This document shows, piece after piece, positions 36,299 through 44,486 of a stretch of 64,000 nt of DNA; within the stretch, counting starts at the first letter, position 1, and every line of letters begins with the position of its first letter. The translations under genes were made by a program, and so were the position numbers. Below the pieces are notes generated by a model. The model saw only the letters and a program-made list of their open reading frames with translations. It did not search any database and was not told the DNA's origin. Origin of the DNA: Microbacterium hibisci (lineage in GTDB: Bacteria; Actinomycetota; Actinomycetes; Actinomycetales; Microbacteriaceae); assembly GCF_015278255.1 (NCBI RefSeq), contig NZ_JADIJC010000004.1:62001-126000 (forward strand). The letters run 5' to 3'.

Positions 36299-36577
36299 GA
36301 CGAGGTGTTCGTGTGCGACCCCGACCTCGAGGCCGAGTTCGTCCGCGCGCTGGGCGTCGCCGGCGTCGAGGCCGTGATCGCTGAGCAGGGGGAGCTGGGC
36401 TCGTTCCGGAGCCTCCAGCGGCAGCCGTTCCAGCGCGACCGGCCGGCAGAGGCGCAGCTGGCGCGGTTCTTCGGCGGTCGCAGCGGGAACAAGGCGCGCT
36501 ATGCCCGCCTGCTCGCCGAGGCCGTCCCGCTGGAGAACGTGCCGCCTCCGCTGGCCGCGCTGCTCGCGGCGGTCTGA
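36299..36577 (+). pseudogene. C-terminal fragment of an OLD-like TOPRIM ATPase/nuclease
   Basis: About 92 residues beginning DEVFVCDPDLEAEFVRAL, with AVIAEQGELGSFRSLQRQP and GNKARYARLLAEAVPL to the stop. This matches the C-terminal portion of TOPRIM nucleotidyl-transferase/hydrolase (OLD-like) proteins. The ATPase domain and the TOPRIM acidic triad that should precede it are absent. The fragment abuts an inverted remnant of a different gene, so it is a recombination scar and probably not expressed. Confidence 0.6.
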
Positions 36578-36691
36578 CCCTCCCGGGTTAACGGGTTCTC
36601 ACGCGTCGCTCGCCGCCCGTTCACCGAGTGGTCGCGCGGTGGTCGACAGCCGGTCAACGCACGGCTGGGCGCCCCCGGTTGCGTCGGTGCC

Positions 36692-38974
36692 ATGAGTCGA
36701 ATCCCCACACGACGCGTCCTGCCGCGCCTCCTCGCCGCGGCAGCCGCGACGGCCACCGCCGTCGCGCTCCTCCCCGCCACCGCCGCCGCGGCCCAGCCGG
36801 TCGCCGCCGCTCCCGCCACGTCGAACTCGCCGTACGTGCAGACGCACGTGCCGACGCTGGTCGCGCGCGCGACGCTGTCGGCCGACCACCTCGAGCCCGG
36901 TCCGGCGTCCGGCGCGCTGGCCAGCTCGGCCAACGGCCGCACCGGCCCCTGGGACGGCCAGGTCATCCCCGGCTTCTCGGCCGCGATCGACAACGGCGAC
37001 GGCACCTTCTGGGCGCAGCCCGACAACGGCTTCGGCGCCAAGGGCAACTCGGCCGACTTCCTGCTGCGCAACTACCTCGTGCGACCCGCCTGGCAGACGG
37101 CCGACGGCGGCGCCGGCGAGATCCGGGTGGAACGGTTCATCTCCTACAACGACCGCAACAACGTGCTCGACTTCCCCATCGTGAACGAGGGGACCTCCGA
37201 GCGTCTGCTCACGGGCGGCGACTTCGACATCGAGTCGGTCGTCAAGGCCAAGGACGGCACCTTCTGGGTCGGCGAGGAGTTCGGGCCGTTCCTGCTCCAC
37301 TTCGACGCCGAAGGCACGCTGCTCGAGAACCCCTACGAGCTGGACGGCGCGAAGTCGCCCCAGAACCCCTACCTGCAGCCCGGTGAGACGCCCCGCGTGC
37401 GCGCGAGCCGCGGCTTCGAGGCGATGGCCGCCTCGGTCAACGGCCGGTACCTGTACCCGATCGTCGAGGGCTCGTACGCCGACGACGCCGACCTCCGCCG
37501 CCGCGAGATCCTCGAGTTCGACACGCGCTCCGGGCAGTACACCGGCCGCACCTGGAGCTACCAGACCGACCAGGAGCCGAACGTCATCGGCGACGCGTTC
37601 ACCGTGCGCAACGACGTGCTGATCCTCATCGAGCGCGACGACTTCGAGGGCGAGCAGTCCGTCACGAAGCGCGTCTACGAGGTCGACCTCCGCCGCACCG
37701 ACGCCGAGGGTTACCTCGAAAAGACCCTGGTGCTCGACGCGCTGCGCATCGCGAACCCACACGGCATCGGCGCGGGCGACGGCTACGGCACTGGCGAGAT
37801 CTACTCACTGCCCGTCCAGTCGTTCGAGACGGTCGTGCAGCTCGAGGACGGCAGCCTCCTCATCGGCAACGACAACAACTACCCGGGCAACGATGCGCGC
37901 ATCCCCGGCACGCCCGACGACACCGAGTTCGCGATCATCGACCTCGACAAGACGAAGATCGAGCCCTCGACGGTGAGCCTCATCGGTCACCGCGGCGCGA
38001 GCGGGTCGCGCCCCGAGCACACGCTCGCCGCGTACGAGACGGCCATCGTCCAGTGCGCGGACTACATCGAGCCCGACGTCGTGTCGACGAAGGACGGCGT
38101 GCTGGTCGCGCGTCACGAGAACGAGATCAGCGGAACCACGGATGTCGCGGCCCGCCCCGAGTTCGCACCGCGCAAGACCACGAAGCTCATCGACGGCGTC
38201 TCGATCACGGGCTGGTTCACCGAGGACTTCACGTTCGCCGAGCTGCGGACGCTCCGCGCCAAGGAGCGGCTGCCGCAGACGCGTCCGGCGAACACCGCCT
38301 TCGACGGCCTCTACGTGATCCCGACGCTGGACGAGGTCATGGATCTGGCCCGCCACTCCATCAGCTGCGACGGCCGCACCGTCGGCGTGTACCCCGAGAC
38401 GAAGCACCCCTCGTACTTCGACTCGATCGGGCTGTCGATGGAAGAGCCGCTCGTCGCGGCCCTCGAGGCCAACGGCCTCGACCGCGCCGACGCGCCCGTC
38501 ATCGTGCAGAGCTTCGAGACCGCGAACCTCCGCGACCTCGACGGTCTCACCGACGTCACCCTCGCACAGCTCGTGAGCAACTCCGGTCGTCCGTACGACT
38601 TCACGCTCGCCGGCGACACGCGCACCTACAAGGACCTGGTGACGCGCGCGGGCCTGGCCGAGATCGCGACCTACGCCGACGGCGTGGGCCTCGAGAAGTC
38701 CGTGATGATCCCGCGCACCGCTGACGGCCGCCTCGGCGCGCCCACGCCGGTCATCGCCGACGCGCACGCAGCGGGTCTGTCGGTGCACGGCTGGACGTTC
38801 CGCGCCGAGAACCAGTTCCTGCCGGTGGACTTCCGCTCGAGCGCCGATCCGAACGCCTACGGCGACCTCGACGGCGAGCTGAAGGCCTACATCGGTGCTG
38901 GCATGGACGGGGTGTTCAGCGACCACCCCGGCATCGCCGCGGTGACCATCGACACGGTGACGCTCGAGGGCTGA
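36692..38974 (+). CDS. Secreted phytase-like esterase/glycerophosphodiester phosphodiesterase fusion
   Basis: 760 residues with a signal peptide (cleavage near AAAAQPVAAAP). Residues about 50-425 form the esterase-like-activity-of-phytase domain (DGTFWAQPDNGFGAKGNS, FWVGEEFGPFLLHFD, NPHGIGAGDGYGTGE). From about 431 the GDPD TIM barrel begins: LIGHRGASGSRPEHTL (catalytic His-Arg), YIEPDVVSTKDGVLVARHE (metal-binding Glu/Asp and second His) and GVFSDHP at the end. Together they could hydrolyse organophosphates such as glycerophosphodiesters outside the cell to obtain phosphate. A strong hairpin follows the stop. Confidence 0.9.
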   Translation: MSRIPTRRVLPRLLAAAAATATAVALLPATAAAAQPVAAAPATSNSPYVQTHVPTLVARATLSADHLEPGPASGALASSANGRTGPWDGQVIPGFSAAIDNGDGTFWAQPDNGFGAKGNSADFLLRNYLVRPAWQTADGGAGEIRVERFISYNDRNNVLDFPIVNEGTSERLLTGGDFDIESVVKAKDGTFWVGEEFGPFLLHFDAEGTLLENPYELDGAKSPQNPYLQPGETPRVRASRGFEAMAASVNGRYLYPIVEGSYADDADLRRREILEFDTRSGQYTGRTWSYQTDQEPNVIGDAFTVRNDVLILIERDDFEGEQSVTKRVYEVDLRRTDAEGYLEKTLVLDALRIANPHGIGAGDGYGTGEIYSLPVQSFETVVQLEDGSLLIGNDNNYPGNDARIPGTPDDTEFAIIDLDKTKIEPSTVSLIGHRGASGSRPEHTLAAYETAIVQCADYIEPDVVSTKDGVLVARHENEISGTTDVAARPEFAPRKTTKLIDGVSITGWFTEDFTFAELRTLRAKERLPQTRPANTAFDGLYVIPTLDEVMDLARHSISCDGRTVGVYPETKHPSYFDSIGLSMEEPLVAALEANGLDRADAPVIVQSFETANLRDLDGLTDVTLAQLVSNSGRPYDFTLAGDTRTYKDLVTRAGLAEIATYADGVGLEKSVMIPRTADGRLGAPTPVIADAHAAGLSVHGWTFRAENQFLPVDFRSSADPNAYGDLDGELKAYIGAGMDGVFSDHPGIAAVTIDTVTLEG

Positions 38975-38992
38975 GCCGCCGCCACGCCGAAC

Positions 38993-39030
38993 ACGGGGGC
39001 GGGGGATGCTGCGGCATCCTCCGCCCCCGT
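38993..39030. terminator. Terminator hairpin between convergent genes
   Basis: Arms ACGGGGGCGGGGGATGC and its near-perfect complement (one mismatch in the body) with a short loop, between the phytase-like/GDPD gene and the minus-strand hydrolase gene. Contains the GGATGC/GCATCC core. Confidence 0.75.
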
Positions 39031-39060
39031 CGTTCTCTGCGGGGAACGTCCGCCGGCGTC

Positions 39061-40311
39061 TCAGCGCACGCGGCGCCCGTGGGCGAGGTCGATGAGCCGC
39101 GCGAGCACGTCCGCGTCGGAGCGCAGGCCGTTGTGCTCGTGCTCGCTCGTGATCCACGGGGTCACGCCGGGGATCAGGCTCGCCGTCTCCATCGCGAACT
39201 CGAAGGGCACGTAGACGTCGTTGACGTAGATCGAGGTGGCTCCGCGGGCATCGGATGCCGCGATCGCGTCGCCGTCGTACAGCCGCGGCCACTCGAACTC
39301 GGCGAGCGTCAGCGTCACCTCGCGCCACGGCTGAAGGGTCGGCACGGTGTCGAGCCATTCGCGTCGCACATGCTCACCGGTGAACAGCGTCGGATCGGCG
39401 CGGAAGTCGTCGGGCTCGGTGCGCTCAGCCGACCAGTTCGTCGCGTGGCCGTCGGCGTAGCTCGACTCGTGGAAGGCGAGATACAGCGGGTTGCGCGCGT
39501 CGAACGGCATCGCGGCGGCGAGGTCGTGGCGGAACGCGTTGGAGTGCGGGTCGAGTTCGAGCAGACGCCACAGGGTCTGCCAGCCGTCGTTGCTGCCGAG
39601 CGCGGAGCCGGCGGAGCGCACGCGTGACACCGACACCATTTCGCCGCCCGGGAGCACGATGTCGCCCGCGTCGGCCAGGTCGAGGATGCGTCGCATCGCG
39701 TCGCGGTGCGAGGGGAAGCGCCGGTAGTAGCGCTCCGACGCCTCGCGCATCTTCTCGTACGTGAGCGCATAGACGTCATCGGGATGCCGCCCCACGGCGC
39801 TGAGACCGCCGGTGATGTAGACGTGCTCGAGCGACGCGGCATCCGTCGACAGATACGACAGGGTGGTGAACCCGCCGAAGGACTGCCCCAGCACGCTCCA
39901 CGTGTCGGCCCCGAGCTCGGTGCGCAGCGCCTCGGCGTCGCGCACGATCGAGTCGGCGCGCAGGTGCGTGATGTACTCGGAGAGCTCGACGGTGCCGCGC
40001 TCGAGGTCGCGGTCCGAGACCGGCGTCGAGCGGCCGGTGCCCCGCTGGTCGAGGAGGACGACGCGGTAGTGCTCCAGGGCCGCGTCGAGCCACGGCGGCC
40101 CGGAGGGCGAGTGGAAGGCTCGCGGCGCCTCGTGCCCGGGGCCGCCTTGGAGGAACACGAGATACGGCAGGTGCTCGCCGCCCTCGCGCGCGACCACGGC
40201 GGCGTGGACGTCGATGGTGCGGGCGTCGGCCGGATCGCCCCACACCAGGGGAACGGTGAGCGTGTGGTCGTCGATGGTCAGGTTCTGCATGCGGCGCGTC
40301 GTCACGGGCAT
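39061..40311 (-). CDS. Prolyl aminopeptidase-type alpha/beta hydrolase (S33)
   Basis: 416 residues. FLQGGPGHEAPRAF carries the HGGPG-like oxyanion motif of prolyl iminopeptidases, followed by LLDQRGTGRSTP and the nucleophile elbow VLGQSFGGFTTLSYL. A large helical cap follows, and the end supplies HEHNGLRSD with a probable catalytic histidine. It would release N-terminal proline or hydrophobic residues from peptides. The start is ATG 40311, 11 bp downstream of the CDF stop, so it may be read with that operon; a later ATG at 40290 is possible. Confidence 0.85.
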   Translation of the reverse strand: MPVTTRRMQNLTIDDHTLTVPLVWGDPADARTIDVHAAVVAREGGEHLPYLVFLQGGPGHEAPRAFHSPSGPPWLDAALEHYRVVLLDQRGTGRSTPVSDRDLERGTVELSEYITHLRADSIVRDAEALRTELGADTWSVLGQSFGGFTTLSYLSTDAASLEHVYITGGLSAVGRHPDDVYALTYEKMREASERYYRRFPSHRDAMRRILDLADAGDIVLPGGEMVSVSRVRSAGSALGSNDGWQTLWRLLELDPHSNAFRHDLAAAMPFDARNPLYLAFHESSYADGHATNWSAERTEPDDFRADPTLFTGEHVRREWLDTVPTLQPWREVTLTLAEFEWPRLYDGDAIAASDARGATSIYVNDVYVPFEFAMETASLIPGVTPWITSEHEHNGLRSDADVLARLIDLAHGRRVR

Positions 40312-40321
40312 GCGTACGAGC

Positions 40322-41449
40322 CTAGGGTCGGGTGCCGACGTCGGCATCCCCGGCGGCGGCCGGTGCGGAGCGGACGGTGACGGTGAAGTCGTCGACATTG
40401 CGGAGATGCGAACGGATGCTGCGCTCTGCGCCGGCGGCGAGCACCGCGGCATCCGCACCGCGCGCGGCGACGACGACGGCGTCGCCCTGAAGCCGGTGGC
40501 CGACCCAGCGCAGGCGCAGCCGCTCGATGCCTGCGATGCCGTCGACGTGCGCGAGCGCGTGGTCGGCACGGTCGACCAGTTCGGGCTCGATGCCGTCGAG
40601 CAGCCTGCGGCCCACGCTGCGGACCGTGCCGATGAGCAGCACGAAGATGGCCGCCGAGATGAGCAGGCCCACCAGAGGATCGGCGAGCGGGAAGCCCAGC
40701 AGCACCCCGATGCCCCCGAGCACGACGGCGAGGGAGGTGAATCCGTCGGTGCGGGCGTGCACGCCGTCGGCGACGAGCGCGGCCGATCCGATCCGCTTGC
40801 CGACGCGGATGCGGTACACCGCGACGATCTCGTTGCCGGCGAAGCCGATGATGCCCGCGGCGATCACCCAGCCGAGATGGTCGAGCGGCTGCGGGTGCAC
40901 GATGCGGTCGATCGCCTGCCACGCCGCCACGACGGCCGACAGCGCGACGACGAACACGATGAAGAGTCCCGCGAGGTCTTCGGCGCGCCCGTAGCCGTAC
41001 GTGTAGCGACGGGATGCCGCGCGCCGGCCGAGCGCGAACGCGACCCACAGCGGCACCGCGGTGAGCGCGTCGGAGAGGTTGTGCACCGTGTCGGCGAGGA
41101 GGGCGACCGACCCGCTGAACGCGACCACGATCGCCTGCAGCACGGTGGTCGCGAGCAGGATGACGAGGCTGATCTTGAGCGCGCGGATGCCGGCGGAGCT
41201 GGCCTCCATGGCGTCGTCGATGGCGTCCGTGGCGTCGTGGCTGTGCGGCACGAACAGCTCGTGGAGGAACCCGCGGATGCCGCGGGCGTGGGAACGGTCG
41301 TGCGCGCCGTGGTGCTGGTGGCCGTGGTCATGCGGGCTGTCGGGGTGGTGGCCCGGGTGGTCGTGGTCGTGCGGGCCGACGGGGTGGTCGTGATCGTGCG
41401 GGACGTCGGGATGGTCGTGGGCGTGCCGGCCCCGGGTCTGCGCGCTCAC
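40322..41449 (-). CDS. Cation diffusion facilitator (zinc/cobalt/cadmium exporter)
   Basis: 375 residues. A cytosolic N-terminus very rich in histidine (HDHDHPVGPHDHDHPGHH and neighbours, residues 9-58) is followed by six helices. Metal-site motifs are VALLADTVHNLSDAL in helix 2 and VADGVHARTDGFTS in helix 5 (HxxxD pairs). A C-terminal ferredoxin-like domain ends at VDDFTVTVRSA. It exports divalent cations, most likely zinc, using the proton gradient. Its start overlaps the ArsR gene stop by 4 bp, placing it under ArsR control. Confidence 0.93.
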   Translation of the reverse strand: MSAQTRGRHAHDHPDVPHDHDHPVGPHDHDHPGHHPDSPHDHGHQHHGAHDRSHARGIRGFLHELFVPHSHDATDAIDDAMEASSAGIRALKISLVILLATTVLQAIVVAFSGSVALLADTVHNLSDALTAVPLWVAFALGRRAASRRYTYGYGRAEDLAGLFIVFVVALSAVVAAWQAIDRIVHPQPLDHLGWVIAAGIIGFAGNEIVAVYRIRVGKRIGSAALVADGVHARTDGFTSLAVVLGGIGVLLGFPLADPLVGLLISAAIFVLLIGTVRSVGRRLLDGIEPELVDRADHALAHVDGIAGIERLRLRWVGHRLQGDAVVVAARGADAAVLAAGAERSIRSHLRNVDDFTVTVRSAPAAAGDADVGTRP

Positions 41450-41811
41450 GGCGCGACCGGTCCGGTCCGGTGGTGGCGCGGGGTGCCGCCGAGCGAGTGC
41501 TCCGCCTGGTGGATCGCATCGGCGACGAGACGCGAGGCGTGCTCGTTCTCGAGGCGGTAGAACACGCGCTGCCCTTCCTGGCGGGTGGCGACGATGCGTG
41601 CGAGGCGCAGCTTGGCGAGGTGCTGCGACACCGCAGCGGGCGACTTGTCGACGATGTCGGCGATGTGGTTGACCGAGAGCTCCCCGCCCTCTTGGAGTGC
41701 CAGGATGATGCGCACGCGCGTGGCGTCGGCCAGCATGGCGAAGACCTCGACCGCCAGCTCGACGTACGGGCTCTCGACCGCGTATCCGCTTTCCTGCTTA
41801 TCTGCACGCAT
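41446..41811 (-). CDS. ArsR/SmtB-family metal-responsive repressor
   Basis: 121 residues. Winged helix: LADATRVRIILALQEGGELSVNHIADIVDKSPAAVSQHLAKLRLARIV, in parts, with the recognition helix SPAAVSQHLAKL. The C-terminal helix ends LVADAIHQAEHSLGG, where His residues could form an alpha-5 type site (D-x-H...H-x-x-E/H) as in SmtB/CzrA zinc sensors. ATG 41811 lies inside an inverted-repeat operator. Co-transcribed with the CDF exporter, so it likely derepresses export when metal is high. Confidence 0.9.
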   Translation of the reverse strand: MRADKQESGYAVESPYVELAVEVFAMLADATRVRIILALQEGGELSVNHIADIVDKSPAAVSQHLAKLRLARIVATRQEGQRVFYRLENEHASRLVADAIHQAEHSLGGTPRHHRTGPVAP

Positions 41812-41821
41812 ACGCAGATAA
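41798..41821. promoter_or_regulatory. ArsR operator overlapping its own start codon
   Basis: TTATCTGC (41798-41805) and GCAGATAA (41814-41821) form a perfect inverted repeat with an 8-nt spacer that contains the repressor ATG. A/T-rich arms in a GC-rich background and the position argue for autoregulation of arsR-CDF. Confidence 0.8.
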
Positions 41822-41872
41822 TACTCGTGCCGCCCTTTCCGAGCGAGGCGTCGCGTGTGCGAGGGTGGCGTC

Positions 41873-42391
41873 ATGCCGATCCTTCCCACCGAGCGCGACC
41901 CGCGCTTCATCACGATCCGGCGCGGCGGCACGCTGACCGACGAGAACCACCACCTGCTCGCGGAGTGGGCGGCGGTCTGCGCGGAGCATGTGCTGCCGCT
42001 GTTCGAGGCCGCGCGGCCCGGCGACCCCGCCGTCCGCGACGCGATCGAGCTGGGGTGGGCCTGGATCCGCGGCGAGGTGCCCATGAAAGAGGCGCACCAG
42101 CGTGCGTTCGTCGCGAACGCGGCGGGCAAAGGGCTGCCCGACCCGGCGAAGTTCGCCGCCCTCGCCGCCGGGCAGTCGGTGGCGGTGGCCCACGTCGCCG
42201 CCCACGAGCTCGGCGCCGCGGCCTACGCGATCAGGGCGGTCGCGGCATCCGTCCCTGCCGGCGAAGCCGACGCCGCGCGCCTGCGCGAGCGCGACTGGCA
42301 GCGCGCGCAGCTGCCCGGCGAGATCCGCGACCTCGTGCTCGACGACCAGCGGCTGCGCAGCCCGATCTGCTGGCACGTCTTCGACGACTGA
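41873..42391 (+). CDS. Putative immunity protein (Imm5-like)
   Basis: 172 residues, helical, with conserved-looking HLLAEWAAVCAEHVLPLFE, ARPGDPAVRDAIELGWAWIRGEV and a C-terminal RLRERDWQRAQLPGEIRDLVLDDQR (in parts). This pattern is that of proteins labelled putative immunity protein that protect against polymorphic toxins. No toxin gene is adjacent, so it stands as an orphan. Divergent from the arsR gene with 61 bp between starts. A nested palindrome follows. Confidence is moderate. Confidence 0.6.
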   Translation: MPILPTERDPRFITIRRGGTLTDENHHLLAEWAAVCAEHVLPLFEAARPGDPAVRDAIELGWAWIRGEVPMKEAHQRAFVANAAGKGLPDPAKFAALAAGQSVAVAHVAAHELGAAAYAIRAVAASVPAGEADAARLRERDWQRAQLPGEIRDLVLDDQRLRSPICWHVFDD

Positions 42392-42447
42392 CCGGCCGCT
42401 GCGCCCGCGTGCGCGGTTCCAGCCGGCGCGAGCCCTCGGCGGCCCCC

Positions 42448-42518
42448 GCCGAGACAAGGGCTTTCGGCCGAAACACAGGACGTCGCCCCCGGTCTCGGCC
42501 GAAAAGCTCGGTCTCGGC
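42448..42518. repeat. Nested intergenic palindrome (element f)
   Basis: 24-nt arms at 42448-42471 and 42495-42518 pair at 19 of 24 positions, with perfect ends (GCCGAGAC/GTCTCGGC) and perfect inner parts (TTTCGGCCGA). Located between the convergent immunity-type and MATE genes. Confidence 0.75.
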
Positions 42519-42565
42519 GACGCGCACCGCCCCCGCCGGAGATCTGCGAGACCGCGTTCGGCGGA

Positions 42566-44095
42566 TCAGCCGCGGGTGCGCCGCCGCGCGCGCACCGAGG
42601 TGCGGCTGAACCGTCGCAGCCGGCGGAACGGCGTCGGCGTCGCGGTCTGCGCGGCCGTCGGCAGCACGATCGGCTGCGTGACGATCGCGTCGACGACCAT
42701 CGACCCGTCGGTCGGGCCGATGACCGGGATGGGCGTCGTCGGCGTGGCGACCATCGGGTTGACGGGCTCCTTGGCCAGTTGCCGATGCGCGTGCAGATAC
42801 GCCGGCACCAGCACGACGACGGCACCGAGCCATGCGAGCGGGTTGCTCGCCGCAACGCCGATGAAGCCGAAGATGCCGCCCAGCACGACGGCGGCACCCA
42901 CGCGCATCACGAGTTCGATCACGCCCGTGACCGTGGGGATCAGCGTGTGCCCGAGGCCCTGCAACGCTCCGCGCAGAACGAAGAGCACCCCGAGGATCCA
43001 GTAGGTCGCGCCGTTGATCGCGAGCATCTGGGCGGCGAGGTCCACGACTTCGCGCGAGCCCTCGCCGACGAACAGCTCCACGAGCGCCGCCCCGAAGGCG
43101 ATGAGCACGGCGCCGAGCACGATCGCGGCGGCGACCGACATCCACGTCGCCTGCGTCACGCCGCGGCGGATGCGGTCGGGCCGGCCGCCGCCGTGGTTCT
43201 GCGCGACGAACATCGAGACGGCGAGGCCGAGCGACTGCAGGAGCGCCACCGCGAGGCCGTCCACGCGCGACGCCGCGGTGTACGCGGCCACCGCGTCGGC
43301 GCCGAGCTCGTTGAGGGCCACCTGCACCGACAGGGTGCCGATCGCGATGATCGACGCCTGGAAGCCCATCGGCAGCCCGAGACGCAGGTGCTCGGCGAGC
43401 TCGGCACGGGTCACACGCCAGTCGCTGCGGCGGACGTGGAGCACCGGCATCCGTCGACGCACGAACTCGAGGCAGAGCAGCACCGAGATCGCCTGCGAGA
43501 CGACCGTGGCGAGCGCCGCGCCGCCGACGCCCCAGTCGAGCGGACCGACCATGAGGATGACGAGCACGACGTTGAGGATGCACGCGAGCGTGAGGAACAC
43601 CAGCGGCGTCCGCGAGTCGCCGATCGCACGGATGATGGCCGACAGGTAGTTGAAGAACATCATCGCGCCGGCGCCGAGGAAGCTGATCTGCGCGAAGACG
43701 ACGGCGTCGTCCATGAGCTCGGCGGGCGTCTGCAGCATCACGAGCAGGGGTCCGGTCAGCAGCGGCGCGCCGACCGTGAGGAGCACGGTGCACAGGCCGG
43801 TGAGGATCGTCCCGGCGGCGACCGAGCGGCGCACGGCGGCGTAGTCCCGCGCGCCGAACGCCTGAGCGGTCGGGATCGCGAAGCCAGACGTCAGCCCCCA
43901 CGCGAACCCGAGCAGCAGGAACAGCATGCTGCCCGTCGCGCCGACGGCCGCGAGCGCGTCGACGCCGAGGTGGCGGCCCACGACGATCGCGTCGATCACG
44001 TGGTACAGCTGCTGCACCACGTTGCCGATGAGCAGCGGGACGGAGAACAGGAGGATGACGCGCCAGGGGCGACCCGTCGTCAGGGCGGTGGGCAT
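42566..44095 (-). CDS. MATE-family efflux transporter
   Basis: 509 residues, twelve helices. N-terminal VPLLIGNVVQQLYHVIDAIVVGRHLG is the MATE/NorM signature and is mirrored in the second half at LRLGLPMGFQASIIAIGTLSVQVALNELG, in part. The C-terminal tail after the last helix (about 440-509) is long and Pro/Thr-rich with a basic end. It probably extrudes cationic compounds by sodium or proton antiport. Upstream codons to 44296 are rejected; ATG 44095 opens the typical N-terminus. No regulator nearby. Confidence 0.88.
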   Translation of the reverse strand: MPTALTTGRPWRVILLFSVPLLIGNVVQQLYHVIDAIVVGRHLGVDALAAVGATGSMLFLLLGFAWGLTSGFAIPTAQAFGARDYAAVRRSVAAGTILTGLCTVLLTVGAPLLTGPLLVMLQTPAELMDDAVVFAQISFLGAGAMMFFNYLSAIIRAIGDSRTPLVFLTLACILNVVLVILMVGPLDWGVGGAALATVVSQAISVLLCLEFVRRRMPVLHVRRSDWRVTRAELAEHLRLGLPMGFQASIIAIGTLSVQVALNELGADAVAAYTAASRVDGLAVALLQSLGLAVSMFVAQNHGGGRPDRIRRGVTQATWMSVAAAIVLGAVLIAFGAALVELFVGEGSREVVDLAAQMLAINGATYWILGVLFVLRGALQGLGHTLIPTVTGVIELVMRVGAAVVLGGIFGFIGVAASNPLAWLGAVVVLVPAYLHAHRQLAKEPVNPMVATPTTPIPVIGPTDGSMVVDAIVTQPIVLPTAAQTATPTPFRRLRRFSRTSVRARRRTRG

Positions 44096-44486
44096 GAGGG
44101 CGGCTCTCGAGCGAGAAGGCGAGGGAAGGGGACGGATGCCGCGCCCGCGGGCGACGGAGAGGTGCCGAGTGGCAGAAGCCCAGTGTATCGAATCGATTCG
44201 GGCGCGCCATCCTCGATTCGGTCGCGTGCGCAAAATATGGCCGTCGATCGCTCTATGGCTTGAGGTCGGTGAGCCGTGGCCGATCGAGGACGGCATCGCA
44301 CATCTGTACGAGAAATCTCTTGTGGTCGTTGCTGACCCGTATTAGACTGTCGATCAGAGATTCGGATCAGAGTGAGCCTTCTTCGCGAAGGCGGTGGGCA
44401 GGTGCGGTTCTGGCCGCGGGCAGGTGTTGAGGCAGATCGCGTGTGATGCGCGGAATCTCGTTCCGCCACTCCTGACTGCGAGCCTC
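44096..44486. other. A/T-richer divergent intergenic region
   Basis: 391 bp between the MATE gene (minus) and the DUF222 gene (plus). It holds a perfect 12-bp palindrome CGAATCGATTCG at 44189-44200, about 94 bp from the MATE start, a possible operator. A clearly A/T-richer stretch covers roughly 44230-44390. No gene is convincing; short ORFs here are Arg-rich shadows. Confidence 0.5.

Noticed and set aside
5383..42518. Nested palindromes as integron attC sites
   Set aside because: No integrase gene, no GTTRRRY core sites, and the elements are dispersed among unrelated housekeeping genes.
44096..44486. Small gene in the MATE/DUF222 intergenic region
   Set aside because: Short ORFs here lack ribosome sites and resemble antisense shadows.
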